The notes under the pieces were generated by a model that was not told the origin of the DNA, did not search any database, and saw only the letters and a list, made by a program, of their open reading frames with translations. Shown here one piece after another: positions 1 to 11,256 of a stretch of 64,000 bases of DNA. Origin of the DNA: Rhodamnia argentea (lineage: Eukaryota; Streptophyta; Magnoliopsida; Myrtales; Myrtaceae); contig NC_063158.1 of assembly GCF_020921035.1 (NCBI RefSeq), positions 6,120,001 to 6,184,000 on the forward strand, written 5' to 3'. Position numbers and translations under genes: made by a program. Numbering within the stretch: position 1 is the stretch's first letter; each line of letters starts with the position of its first letter.

Positions 1-752
1 GAGTACTGACCCGGTGACGGATCCGACAAGCTCCTCCAAGAAACCAGTACTCGGTCCTTGGTGAGGTTCATGCCCGGCAACCACGTGTCCGTCGGGTAAT
101 CGAAGCTCTGCCACGTGATCTTCTCTTCGCTCGACCACAAAATCAAGTTCCCACTGTCCGAAAACGTGACCTCCGACGACATTTCCGTGTTATCGCTTTG
201 CCATAAGACGGAATCGCCTGATTCTCTCACCGCTAATCGACCCGTGTCAGTGAATTCTAGCGTCGACGACGTTAAATTCTTGGCCGCTTTGCCGCGATTG
301 GCGACCCAAACGTAAGTCGGAGTTGGGATTGAGGCGTACCAGACTCCTAAGTACCAAGCCGAATCCCCGTTTGTGCTGAAAAATCCGAGCTTGAACGTGC
401 CGTTCTCGCTCTGTAGTGTTGAATTCCCCCTCAAAATGACTCTGGTCGTCCTTAATTTCTTGCTACTGGGCAATGCATTTCGATTAGCTCCTGGTCCAAC
501 GGCGACGATCTTCTTCAGCTGATGACGGGTCTTGGCAGTCTGCTTCGCGGCAGTTGAGTGGACTTCAGGAGGCCCTTGGAGAGTTAGTCTAGCTCCGAGC
601 TTGGTTTCCCTGTCAACGGCGAGACTTGAGGTGGTATTACTGATGTGATTTGCTTCAGAGCTTGAGAGTGGCGGGCCATTTCTGGTTAGTACTGGGAGTA
701 CCAGAAGGAGAGAAGCAAGAATGGCGATGGAAGCGATGGTGGATGGTGACAT
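1..752 (-). CDS. G-type lectin S-receptor-like kinase, N-terminal part (runs off left edge)
   Basis: The minus strand is open from an ATG at 752 to position 1: 250 codons plus two bases with no stop, so the gene continues beyond the window. Residues 1-24 (MSPSTIASIAILASLLLVLP...) look like a signal peptide. From about residue 106 the B-lectin (bulb lectin) domain is clear: GTFKLGFFS, WYLGVWYASIPTPTYVWVANR, LEFTDTGRLAV, SDSGNLILW, TWQSFDYPTDTWLPGM. This is the ectodomain of the S-domain receptor kinases, closest in memory to RLK4/SD2-2 (At4g00340); the kinase part must lie to the left. Between signal peptide and lectin domain there is a spacer of about 75 basic, Ser/Thr-rich residues (30-105) that is longer than usual. 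The nearby ATG at 759 is in another frame and soon stops. Such proteins are plasma-membrane receptors for extracellular signals; the ligand cannot be inferred. Confidence 0.85.
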   Translation of the reverse strand, partial: MSPSTIASIAILASLLLVLPVLTRNGPPLSSSEANHISNTTSSLAVDRETKLGARLTLQGPPEVHSTAAKQTAKTRHQLKKIVAVGPGANRNALPSSKKLRTTRVILRGNSTLQSENGTFKLGFFSTNGDSAWYLGVWYASIPTPTYVWVANRGKAAKNLTSSTLEFTDTGRLAVRESGDSVLWQSDNTEMSSEVTFSDSGNLILWSSEEKITWQSFDYPTDTWLPGMNLTKDRVLVSWRSLSDPSPGQY

Positions 753-2180
753 TGCTCATTCACTCGATTTCGCACATGCTTAGGTCGCGCAAGGACGTCA
801 CGTGCTCTTCGGCTAGCGGAAGCGTGAGTGTTTCAATGGAGCCCTCGAGTGAAAAGTGATGAAGAAGAAGCTCGGTCGGGAGAGGGAAGAGGAAGACAAA
901 AGAGAGGAGCCATCTCTGAAGCTCCCACTCCCACCACCACCGACGCTCACGGACAGCTTAAAGAAGTCCTGCAAATTTTCCTTGTCGTTTTCTGTGAAAA
1001 GACACAAATAGCCTTTGTCGCTCGTAACTATCCGCCACTCCAAATTTTCGTAGGGAAAAACGAAAAGCCCTTCAGATTTTAAAAAAAAAAAAAAAACCAC
1101 GGGGATGATATTCAACATTAACGTCAGTTAAGCTCACATGTACAGAGATTACCTAAGACTTGCCATGTATTAAAAATAAAATGAAGCTAAAAGGATTCAC
1201 CAATCCAATTCTTAGCATCGCCGAGGCCCGACGACCCGGAGGAAAAAGGGAAAAGAAATCCAAAAAATTGTAAAGATTTCAGAAAAATACGAAAAGTGTA
1301 AAAATTTGTTCAAGTTTTAGAATTAAATTGGTCAAATTAAAAGGTTTATAACTGAATTGACATCCATGTAATAGATTTGACCTTTTATTAGTAATTTTGC
1401 TCATGTATACTTTACGTGGCAATTTACGTTGTTTCTATTGTATATTCCATGTTCAATAAAGAATTATTCTTATACATCATAGGCCCGTTGTTGCCAATTT
1501 TATGGGATATATACCACATAACTTGGGTCATAAATTAATGGGTATGGCCTTATTACATGTTTATAAGACATGACCAAGGTCACGAGACAGACAATTCAAG
1601 TATAGAAATTTTCTCTGCTGAAGGTTTTAAACTCGAAATCTCACAAATGCAAATGATGGCATCGGTGCTATTCATGGTTGTTGTACTTAGTCTCATGTCA
1701 AATGATGTCTTCTCTTTCCCACCGAATCATCTCCTTCGATGTTATCTTATTTGATGTCATTATCACCCCCTCTTCAATTTTGATTCTAGTCAAACAAGTG
1801 GCTCATGCATCGTGATTTATTAGTCAAATCAATAGAAAATGGCTATCTTATAATCGAGGATGGTGATTATTGAGTAAAACATACCTAACCCTTGTGTTTT
1901 CATTTTTTTTTTCTTCCTTTGGAGGGCGGTCGTCAAAGGGATTAGGCAACCCAACACAAAGTTGGGAAATATATGTCAGTTCAAAGCAATGATAACAAAA
2001 AAAAAAAAAAAAGGGAATAAGATAATTATTGTCGAGTTAACTATTTAACGGCGTAAACTCCACGTTAGCAAAATCCGCCACCAAATCGATGTGAAAGATG
2101 ATCTATAACACTTTTTAGAAAAGTAAAGGGGCTATTTTGAATTTCAGGCTCTCGTATAAATATGGAGTAATAGATTTTTT
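753..2180. other. Spacer upstream of lectin kinase; no gene seen
   Basis: This is the promoter side of the minus-strand lectin kinase gene followed by AT-rich DNA. Short reading frames here overlap each other on both strands and show no family resemblance. A run of A occurs near 1080. I could not assign a TATA box with confidence. Confidence 0.5.
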
Positions 2181-2184
2181 TTTT

Positions 2185-2590
2185 TTGGTTAATAACATGA
2201 AAAATTTCAAACTAGTACGTGTACGACAAATTTATTTCAAATTATTTTTTTACCACGAAAAACTCTAAAATAGTATACCCGTGATAAATTTACCCTTCGT
2301 TAAATTGAGTTAATATCACGAAAAATCTCAAATTGATACACATGCGATAAATAGAGGATAAAAACCTTAAATTGATACATTCATGAACTGCCACGTACCA
2401 TCTAACTCAATAATTTGACGATTAAATTTAACGAAAATTAACCGAGAGTAAATTTGTCACAGGTGTATCAATTTGAGATAAATTTATCACAAGTGTACTA
2501 GTTTAATATTTTTTGTGGTCAAAAAAATAATTTAGGATAAATTTATCACATGTGTACTAAATTAAGGTTTTTCGTGATATTAATACTTTT
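2185..2590. mobile_element. Foldback MITE of about 400 bp
   Basis: The left arm (about 2185-2310) reads GTTAATAACATGAAAAATTT followed by blocks such as CAAACTAGTACGTGTACGAC and ATAAATTTA. The right arm (about 2440-2588), reverse-complemented, gives the same series (GTATTAATATCACGAAAAAC, then TTAGTACACATGTGATAAAT). The arms are therefore long imperfect terminal inverted repeats of about 120-140 bp with a short centre, and there is no coding capacity. T-runs flank both ends and could be the target-site duplication. A larger relative with the same arms lies at about 20150-21830. The superfamily is undetermined; long inverted arms would fit a Mutator-like or generic foldback element. Confidence 0.65.
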
Positions 2591-3796
2591 TTTTTACACT
2601 TCTGACCTAGATGAAAAGCTATTTTGTAGCGTTCAAGAGTTCTCGTAAGTTGAGATTTATCAATTAAGATATATTCGTTCCACGGGATCTCAAGAGAGAT
2701 AAGGTGTTTTTTTTTTTTTTTCCGCTTGATTGAGACAAAATGGTGGAATCAAAAGAATGTTTTTGCATCTCGGGGAAATTCTGAATTTTTGTACACTTTC
2801 CACCCAAAATTTCTTTCCCGCCACACCCCGACTGCCTTTAACACATTTTTTTTTATCGACAGAGAAAAAAAAAGAGGTGATGGTGAGGGCATTTTCGTAA
2901 ATCAAAAGAAAATGGCCGAGAGGAGGGATGGAGATTGAAATGGTTGCAGACAACCGTGGTGAAGTCCAACGTTGGATTCGACAAAAAAAAAAAAAAAGTC
3001 CAACGTTGGTCACGAGGCCACTAAACATTTTTGGGGAAAATCACAATAATAAAAATGTACTTTTTGAACCGAATTGAAAAAAAGGGAAATAGATTTTTTC
3101 GCCTCGGAAGTCCAATTAACAATTAAGAATATCTCCCCCACGCATGAGAATTAAAATCATTTTCTCCCGCTTTTCCTTTTTTTTAATAATCTTCTTTTTG
3201 GTTCAAAAAAAGTTACTGGGGCCCACGACGGACAATCGATGCGCATCGAATTTCAAAGACGCCGTTGCAGTCAAACAGCGGTCGGGACAGAGACCTCGGA
3301 GGCTTCAGACGATTGGACGAGCAAGTTGACCTTTGATCACCCACCAGCAGCCACATAAATAATTATAACCAATTAAAAAACATTTCAAACAGATAAGAAA
3401 TGTATACCCTGAAACATATCATAGGATCTATCCAGATTTCACCTGTATTTTTTTAGTTGAATAACTGCAGCGAACCATTAATTTAATGATTGGTACTTGG
3501 TGCAGCCATTCACTGACCACAACTTCTACTTAGCCAAAAATTTCTTAATAAATAAGAGGCTGTTCGACAAGTAATGGCCGGTGGGGGCCAACGACCCTCG
3601 CCTTGATTTGGGAGAGGGTCGCAACCCTCTCCTAGTTCTGTCAGCCCTAGCCAAGGCATCAATGACCTCGTTAGTAGTGAGGTGACGACCATAGACTTTA
3701 TTTTTTTTAACTTCATGTTCTTAATTTAGCTAAAGATTAGGTTAATTTTGACGAAAATGCCCTTGGCGGGTCGAAATATTTAACCATGATCGCCGA
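2591..3796. other. AT-rich spacer; nothing recognised
   Basis: Homopolymer runs of T (2707-2721) and A (near 2983 and 3179) occur. The frames at 2690-3028 (minus) and 2726-2938 (plus) are mutual shadows without recognisable motifs. Confidence 0.4.
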
Positions 3797-3950
3797 GGTC
3801 AGACTCTTATTTGAAACAACTATGATCACTTCAAACTCTTATTTGAGACAGTTATGGCACTTTACGTTCTTATTTGAAACAATACCCATTTCAGGCCCTT
3901 ATTTGATGAAATGAAAGCATTTCAAGTCTTTATTTGGAATTTTTCCATGG
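3797..3950. repeat. Degenerate tandem array, about 31-bp unit, five units
   Basis: Successive units share the core CTTATTTGAAACA: GGTCAGACTCTTATTTGAAA near 3799, ACTTCAAACTCTTATTTGAG near 3829, then the TTCTTATTTGAAACA, CCCTTATTTGATGAA and TCTTTATTTGGAA variants near 3865, 3895 and 3923. The period is close to 31 bp and the units differ by several bases, so the array is old. Confidence 0.6.
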
Positions 3951-4000
3951 AAATATTCAGACAGTGAAATTTTTTACAAGTTGGAGGCTTTGTTTTAGAC

Positions 4001-4305
4001 ATAGCCATGGGCCGTAAATCTCCGATTTCGGTTCGTGGCCATGCTTGAACTAGAACCGGCCCTTGAAGGGGCGGTTCCGGTTCGACCCAATTTTAGACCG
4101 TTGGGGGGAAAGAGCCATTTCCCCTTTCGTTTTTTTTTTTTTTTTTTGTTTTTTGTGGTTCAAAACTGGTTCGGGACCGGCTATTCGGAACCGCCGGTTC
4201 CAAATTTTTTTAAACCGTAACCGGCCCGTGAGAAACCGGGCTGATTCCTGTTACAATTATTTTATGGGTCGGTTTCGGGCCCAAATCTGCCCGTGGTCAT
4301 ATCTA
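4001..4305. mobile_element. Small hAT-derived non-autonomous element
   Basis: About 305 bp whose two ends match, in inverted orientation, the ends of the larger hAT element at 25123-28000. The left part shares GGTTCGTGGCCATGCTTGAA and AACCGGCCCTTGAAGGGGCG with the right end of the hAT. The reverse complement of the right end (TAGATATGACCACGGGC then TTTGGGCCCG) matches the left end of the hAT. The interior is a T-rich tract with AACCGG motifs and no coding capacity, as expected of an internal deletion derivative. I did not find a clean target duplication, so the outer limits are approximate. Confidence 0.6.
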
Positions 4306-5078
4306 CTTTGTATACAAGGGTCGATATATCTTGTAATAATAATTTTCACTATTTTTTTTTTTCGGTCGAGCTTCTAGAATTGAAGCACACCTACCAAAGG
4401 GAAAACGACATTTATTTAGTTTACATTAGATGCCACGCGAATAAAAGGCAAAAAGATTGAGAAGCAGCAGCCTACGGCTCATTAGGTGGGGGCAAATCAG
4501 CTATCGGCTTCCCGCGAGTGATGTGAAGCCAAGCCCAAGGAGCCAAAAATAATACTTAGGATCGCATTTTCCTACGATGTTGTTTGCCAAGTCTACCGTA
4601 ATGAACTGACGAAACGATTTAGGCAATTTCGTGATTATTTGAGATCATGTGATACATCTTTAATTACTCTCTACAACTAAATCGACTCGAAAGTGCGAAA
4701 ATATCACTTAGTAAGAGATTACATCCTAACATTCGTGCAATGACAGGTGAGAGCTAGCCGACTATTTCATAGTTCTAATATTTCGTTGTTTGTTTTGGAA
4801 TTTATATTGACAAAACGAGCGTAGCGACGTGGTGATATCTCAATAACTAAAATTTGGGTCGTTGGATTGGATAAGCCATATTAAACTCGACAAGTTCCCA
4901 GTGAAACTCAAGGTACGGAATATATGTCGGGTTCGAATTCAACGATCGCCGTGTTGTAGCTTCATGGTTATACTCCGGACCGGAACTATCGACGTATGAA
5001 TGGGTCGGGGTCCGTACGCTACCCTACGAGGAGAAACTGGAATTCTTGCCTGAGCGCCTTTTCAACAACAGCCGTCGG
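4306..5078. other. Spacer and 5' flank of the PPR gene
   Basis: No gene or repeat is recognised. The final about 100 bases carry upstream out-of-frame ATGs (for example at 4996) ahead of the PPR start; whether they are transcribed is unknown. Confidence 0.4.
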
Positions 5079-7055
5079 ATGCTTGCCATGCGCCGCACCC
5101 GCTCGATCTGCGCCGTCCATTTCGATCGGCTGCTGGCCTTGGCGCCAACTAATTCTGCAGCCCCCTCCGAGTCTCGGACCAGCCAAAATGCCCCGCAAAA
5201 CGGCGGCGCCGAGGAGGCCTTATCTCCAAACTCCGAGTCGACTCGCTCCAACCACCCTCATGCCGACTCGACACGCGCCTTTTGCTCCAACGCCCTGAAG
5301 ATCTCCGCGAAGTGTCGGCGCCTTCGCGAGGGAAAACAAGTGCATGCACGCGTGGTGAAGTCAGGGCTGTGTAGCTTTCTGTCCTTGCAGAATCAGGTCT
5401 TGGATGTTTACGTCAAATGTGGGCAGTACTGCGATGCCCGGACATTGTTCGACGAAATTCCCATGAAGAATGTCGTCACGTGGAACACATTGATCTGCGA
5501 TGCCGCAGCTCGTGGCGCTGATACTGAGTTGTTCTCTGAGTTGGTTATTTATTTCAGGAGGATGTTGATGGAGTCGGTGAATCCGGACTTCCTGACATTT
5601 AATGGTCTCCTCCGATCTTGCCTAGAGTCTGATGACATTCAGGTCGGTAGGCAGTTGCATTGTTTTATAGTGAAATACGGGGTTGGTATGAATTGTTTTG
5701 TCAGCAATGGTCTTATTAGTTTATACGGGAAATGTGGTCGAGTGGAAGAGGCGAGGCAGTTTTTTGATGAAGTAGTTTATCGGGATTTAGCTGTTTGGAA
5801 TGCGATGTTTTCTTGCTATGCTTCGACATTCTCAGCTGAAGAGGCTTTTGGGTTATTCAATTTAATGCAGTTGGCTGGAGTGAAAGGCGATGAGTTCACG
5901 TTTTCTAGTTTGCTTAGCTGTTGTGCCACTTCAGGACAATGGCTATTGATTGGGCAAATTCACGGTCTTGCGATTAGACTTTCTTTTGACGCAGATATTT
6001 TAGTGTCGAGTGTGCTTGTCGATGCATGTGGGAAGAATGGACGAATAGACGATGCTCACAAGGCTTTCCGCATGACGCCATCTAAGAATGTTGTTTCTTG
6101 GAACACTATCATTGTAGGATATGGAAGGGTTGCAGATGGATTGATGGCCATGAAGCTTCTTCAAGAAATGCTCCAGAAAGACTTCCACCCCGACGAATTG
6201 ACTCTGGCTAGTGTTCTTAGCTCTTGCGGCAATACATCATCCTCATCTGAAATAATGCAAATCCATGCTCATACAATCAAAAGTGGGTTCGAATCTTTCT
6301 TGTCAGTTTTAAATTCTCTGATAAATGCGTATTCCAGATGTGGGCACATGGACAGTGCATCTAAATGTTTCAGCTCGGTAGATGAACCTGATCTTGTAAC
6401 ATGGAGTACAATCATCCGTGGATATGGATTTAATGGTCTAGCTAAAGAAGCTACAGAAGATTTTGAGAAGATGTTATCTTGTGGCATATGGCCAGATAAA
6501 ATTGCTTTTCTTGGGGTTATCTCTGCCTGTGCTCACGCTGGAATGGTAAGCAAGGGCCTTCATTACTTCTATTTGATGATCAATACATATCGGCTTGTGC
6601 CTGATGCGGAGCAATACGCGTCTCTAATCGATCTTGCTGCACGTGCTGGTCTTCTGGATGAGGCTTATGATTTGTTGACCAAACTGCCTGAACTACATGC
6701 AAAAATGCTACGAGCATTTATGGGGGCATGTAAAGTCTATGGCAACAAGAAGTTAGTGCATGAAGCTGCTGAGATGCTACTCTCTATAGAGCCGAATGAG
6801 ACTGTCAATTACAGTCTTACGTCAAATATCTATGCTTCTGAAGGAAGGTGGACAGAAGTAGCAAGACTAAGGAAAAAGATGACAGACAGGTGTGACAATA
6901 AAGTTGCTGGTTGTAGCTGGATTCATCTTTCAGGTCACATTCGGGCATTTGTTTCGAGTGACAAGTCCCACCCACAAGCCTTTGAAATATATGCATTGCT
7001 CGGAATGTTGCTTAGGCAACTGGAGGAGGACAGTGATTCCCAATTCTGTTGTTAA
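5079..7055 (+). CDS. Pentatricopeptide repeat protein, PLS class with E-type C-terminus
   Basis: A single intronless reading frame. The frame is open upstream to a non-ATG codon at 5046, but the first in-frame ATG is at 5079 (MLAMRRTRSICAVHFDR), giving 658 aa. The Arg-rich, acid-poor start looks like a mitochondrial or plastid targeting peptide. PPR signatures recur from about residue 70: GKQVHARVVKSGL, NVVTWNTLI, GRQLHCFIVKYG, SNGLISLYGKCGRVEEARQFFDE, DLAVWNAMFSCYA, NVVSWNTIIVGYGR, LNSLINAYSRCGHMDSA, DLVTWSTIIRGYG, ISACAHAGMVSKGLHYF. The C-terminus has an E-type region (NYSLTSNIYASEGRWTEVARLRKKM, then GCSWIHLSGHIRAFVSSDKSH) and no DYW deaminase domain. Such proteins bind organelle transcripts and are often C-to-U editing site factors; the target RNA is not inferable here. 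The closest remembered relative is Arabidopsis At2g46050. Confidence 0.93.
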   Translation: MLAMRRTRSICAVHFDRLLALAPTNSAAPSESRTSQNAPQNGGAEEALSPNSESTRSNHPHADSTRAFCSNALKISAKCRRLREGKQVHARVVKSGLCSFLSLQNQVLDVYVKCGQYCDARTLFDEIPMKNVVTWNTLICDAAARGADTELFSELVIYFRRMLMESVNPDFLTFNGLLRSCLESDDIQVGRQLHCFIVKYGVGMNCFVSNGLISLYGKCGRVEEARQFFDEVVYRDLAVWNAMFSCYASTFSAEEAFGLFNLMQLAGVKGDEFTFSSLLSCCATSGQWLLIGQIHGLAIRLSFDADILVSSVLVDACGKNGRIDDAHKAFRMTPSKNVVSWNTIIVGYGRVADGLMAMKLLQEMLQKDFHPDELTLASVLSSCGNTSSSSEIMQIHAHTIKSGFESFLSVLNSLINAYSRCGHMDSASKCFSSVDEPDLVTWSTIIRGYGFNGLAKEATEDFEKMLSCGIWPDKIAFLGVISACAHAGMVSKGLHYFYLMINTYRLVPDAEQYASLIDLAARAGLLDEAYDLLTKLPELHAKMLRAFMGACKVYGNKKLVHEAAEMLLSIEPNETVNYSLTSNIYASEGRWTEVARLRKKMTDRCDNKVAGCSWIHLSGHIRAFVSSDKSHPQAFEIYALLGMLLRQLEEDSDSQFCC

Positions 7056-8800
7056 TTTGGATCGCAAAATGCACGCTTGATATATTGGATTGGCCCATCC
7101 TTCAGTACCCAGTCAAGAATGAAGTTGCAATCAGAGGTATCAACAGAGCTTTTCAGAGCTTCACTAAACTATTGCTCATAAATTTATGACGTCCAGATAT
7201 ATATATCATCAAGTAAGCTTCTCCAAGGAATCTCTCAGTGTGATTACTTGATGTGACTGGGAACATGTTAGTCAGAGATGGGAAATCAGAAGATGTACAC
7301 TCGGGGCCAATTAATGGAACTTTCCTACTGGAGTGGACCATTGCCACGACACTGGAAAAGCCCGGCCATTGCTTCTCCAGAGAAAGATGGGATGGTTATG
7401 CGGACCATGATGGATGGCCAATAGCAAGGGCCTAAAGTTTCGTCTCTCAAAAGGAAGTCAAGGTTATCCTAAAAAAGGGATGGTAAATGAAAGAGTTCGT
7501 TTCTTCCTCAATTGGATTGAATGGTTCGTCCGTCTAATTGCAAATGACAAGCACAACGCATGTCATTGAAAGGAACTCCAATAAGAAGTGATTTTAAGCG
7601 AGCAATGTTTGCTTTTCCCCGAGAAGAATGGTTACTTCATATAATAGCAAACCGGATTGAGCCCGGGGTTGAGGTGCAGTTGATCAAGAGAAGCATTTTG
7701 TTCCCTTTGAGGACATTTTTCCCCATAGCCTCGAGCAAAGTTTGAGAGCTTTTCTCACTTATTCTTCTAATGCAGTCTGATTGAGCATGATTGGGCCGCA
7801 CAAAGTGAAAACCACTATTACAGTGTCAAAGTGGCAGACGAAAAGAATTTCATCGAGAAAGATGAAGTTGCAGACAAAGTGGTGACTATTGCTTGTGTGG
7901 AGAATCTTGTAGGCAAGTCATACGTAGAACCCAAATAAAGAAAAACTGGTCAAGTTACTAGATAACGTAGATAAGTAGAAGATTGATCAGTACCATATGT
8001 GCACGAGCACAGCTCACAAGGCATACTCATATGCTACTTTTCTCCTCCCTTTGTCATATAATTTGTCTTCAGGAGATCTAATGCGCTCACCTAGATGCAA
8101 ACTCTTTATTCGCACGACTGATGGGTAAAGAAGGTATTATGCAGACTTAAAAGATCAAGATGACCATACTATTAGATTAAGATGGCGGATCCAACATGAA
8201 ATCTCATAGATGGTAGCACGGACCGTCGACACTTGTCACAGTCATATGGTATTTGTCATGCCGCACCTACCGGTCACCTTACGGTGAGCTTATTTATCAC
8301 TAACTTCTATGTCGAGAAACAAGAAGAAAATCCAAAGGGTCATGGAAATCCATAAGAGAAAGAAAGTTTCCAAACTGGGGAGCATGGTGTTGTAATCTAT
8401 GAAATGTCATGTACATTTTCATGTATCCCTAGATCTAGGGAATTGCGAATCTTTTTCCTTTCTTCAGCCCGCAGCCTAAGTTTCCGCTTCCGGTTTGGTA
8501 TTAGGCTTAGCTTGTAATGGATCTGAAGATGTAACTGCCATTGGCAATAAAAGTAATTTCAGCCAAAGCTTTCTGACTGATGCAGTTATCACACGGGAAG
8601 GGCCTATGTTTGCACTGATAGTAACTGCACGTTCCTAACAACCCCGGATCGTCACTTGCCTTTTCCTCGTACCTCTGTCTCTCTCTCTCACTCTCTCTCT
8701 CTCTCCATCCTTTGTCCTTCAAGCTAATAACCAGCCCTTGGCTCTGTATAGAAAATTCGTTTCGGATTCGATTTGTTCATCGCAATCTGACAGACAAACG
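7056..8800. other. Spacer between PPR and PLAC8 genes
   Basis: The PPR 3' UTR is expected at the left end. A (CT)n-rich tract at about 8675-8706 probably lies in the PLAC8 leader. The 60-70-codon frames near 7253, 7560 and 8507 show no family motif and I do not support them as genes. Confidence 0.4.
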
Positions 8801-11256
8801 ATGGCGCTTCAAATCCGTGCGGAGAAAATGGAGCTGCGTCAGCACTACAGGAACGTTTGGCACACGGATCTCATGAGCGCCAGCGCTGATTTCCCATGTA
8901 ATCTGTTTTCATTATTTTTTATCTTGATCTTCTCCTCGTTTTGCTATCACTAGGTTCATTACTCAGGGATGTGTGGATGCGTGTAGATTTTTCTGGGTTG
9001 TGGTTTTCTTATTCTTACTGTCAATTGTTCGAAATGTTTCATTCTGATGAGATGAAATGACTGACCAGCTCCACTCCTTCTGTTTTAATGCGCAGATTGT
9101 TGCTTTGCAGCATTGTGGTACGACTTCTCTATCATATCTTTCATCTTTTCGAAACTTAGATTGTTCACTGATATAGTAGTGTTAATGTCACACTTTTTAT
9201 CAAGTTCATGCATGTTACGTAATGTTTCACGCTGTTTTTATGCGCCATTCTGCAATATAAGACCAGGATCAATCTGAGCTATTTCTGTGGACCAGTTGTG
9301 TTTTAGGTTTTTCTTTACGAAGAGCATGTGTATACATTGTACCTTTTGAATGCTTATGATAGATAACCATGGATTAGTTGCATCTGATCAGCAATGGATC
9401 ATGATTAGGATATGTGAAAATGGATCAATGTGATCTCAAAATCTCCACTTCGCAACCGGGATGACGGCATATCCCTGGACAGTCAAACTGGAACTGAAAT
9501 AGAAAAAGAGGGTTCGAAAAGGAGACAAATTGAGCTGCTTCTCATCAACAAGCAGCATAAGTCTAAAGTGAAATTGTGAATGAGTAGTGAGAGGTGTATT
9601 AAGAAGGTTTACGAAATTTAAAATCCTGAATGATGCGGTATAATTTGAATGGTATGCTTGTGGAGTATCCGATGCAATTATGGCACATCACTTGGTATGT
9701 TGAGTCAGGTTTAAGAATTTAGGATCTCACACAGTTCTTGTACTGACATTGTTTTTAGTGACATTTATCATGAATAGTTGATTTTTTATCATGGCTTACT
9801 CATCAAGAGAGAGTTACAATCAGAACTCTGTATAATCATCGTCGCTATCATTCCTCTGAGCAGTGGTCCGTGTGCTTCATTCATGCTGCGCAAGCGAGCT
9901 CTTTACAATGATATGTCCAGGTAAATTATGGCACTAGAGCCTTTTTTCTGGCAGGAATTCTATTATGATAGATAGATACAGAGCCTCGTTCCCAACTCAT
10001 CTATATGACAGGTATACATGCTGCGCTGGCTTTATGCCATGCAGTGGTAGGTGTGGAGAAAGCCGGTGCCCTGAATTTTGTCTTTGCACGGAGGTATGAG
10101 CTCGGTCTGATTGCAATCGACTCTTCCGGCTTCTTCGTTGATCTGTTTATGCACTTACACAGCTTCTGCTCGCTTTGTATATTACATGTCCGCTTAATTG
10201 TTAAATATCTACTAATGCTGTCGATGGCTTTTCTTTTTCACTTTTTGCTTTATTAAGGTTTTCTGTTTCTTCGCAAACTCAGTAGCCTCGACCCGGTTCC
10301 TTTTGCAAGACGAATTCAACATACAGACAACGCAGTGCGATAACTGCATCATCGTAATCTTTCGTGCTCCCTCATCTTTCCATCATGTCGGTTGGGCATG
10401 TCAACCTCTTACTTGACCAATTGCCTTCTCATGCAGGCGTTCATGTTCTGCCTCAACCAACTGGCGTGTATATGTTCCTTGGTTGCTTGTCTAACAGGAA
10501 GCGAGGAAATTGAAGAAGCTTCACAGTGCTTGTCTTGCTTATCCGACGTGGTTTATTGCACGTAAGAGACTTTCCCTCTACCCTTCTCAACAGCTTGAGT
10601 GTGATGAATCCGGTAGCGTTTTGCTGATTATTTGATCTGCATCATCTTGCAGGGTCTGTGCATGTATGCAGGTACGGTACTATCTACTATCAATCGCATA
10701 CAAATGAATCAGGAAGTTATGCCTTTCTCTTTATGTCAGTTTCACTATAAATCAGATTATACTAGGAGGCTCTAGGAATGCTATCAACCACCCCATTTCA
10801 TAATCTTTTTTCATTCTCGTTCTGACAAATAGTAGCTGAATCATCGGAAAGAAGTCTAAACATCTTGGTTCTGAATGACCATGTCATCTTTAGCGGCCAT
10901 ATATTACCATCCCAGTACTTTATACGTCGAGAACAATTCGCTAGAGAATTTGACTGCTTAGTTACTGACTTTTGGATCATATCCAGACCCAACATAAGAT
11001 TGAAATGGACAAGAGAGACGGTAAGTTTGGGCAACAACCTGTCATGGTCGTGCCTCCGGTGCAGCAGATGTCGCGGATTGACCAGCCATTTCCTCCTCCA
11101 GCCGGACAGCTGCCGCCACCAGCTTTTGGGCCACCACCTTACGGATATCCCCCGCCTCCTCAAGTTCAAGGTTATCCACCTCCGGCTTATCCACCTGCTG
11201 CTTATCCTCCTCCTCCTCCACTCGCTGCTTATCCTCATCCAGGACATCCAAGATGA
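8801..11256 (+). CDS. PLAC8-family cysteine-rich membrane protein with Pro/Tyr-rich tail
   Basis: Eight exons that splice in frame with GT-AG borders: 8801-8897, 9096-9117, 9864-9920, 10012-10093, 10258-10353, 10437-10561, 10653-10671 and 10987-11256 (768 nt, 255 aa). The start is MALQIRAEKMELRQHYRNVW. The PLAC8 core follows with CCFAALCGPC, CAGFMPCSGRCGESRCPEFC, FANSVASTRFLLQDEFNIQ, TQCDNCII, then a hydrophobic CLNQLACICSLVACL segment and CLSCLSDVVYCTVCACMQTQH. The last 70 residues are repeats of YPPPAYPP type. Exons 2 and 7 are microexons of 22 and 19 nt. PLAC8 proteins in plants include cell-number regulators and cadmium-resistance transporters; this subgroup with a Pro-rich tail (Arabidopsis At1g63830/At5g41390 from memory) has no firm biochemical role. 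A CT-rich leader precedes the ATG. The gene converges on the EGF gene 440 bp away. Confidence 0.9.

Noticed and set aside
5046-5078. Upstream extension of the PPR frame
   Set aside because: The frame is open but begins at TTG, which is not a normal plant nuclear start; the first ATG at 5079 gives a credible targeting peptide.
7560-7745. 61-codon frame downstream of the PPR gene
   Set aside because: Short, no motif, no conserved start context.
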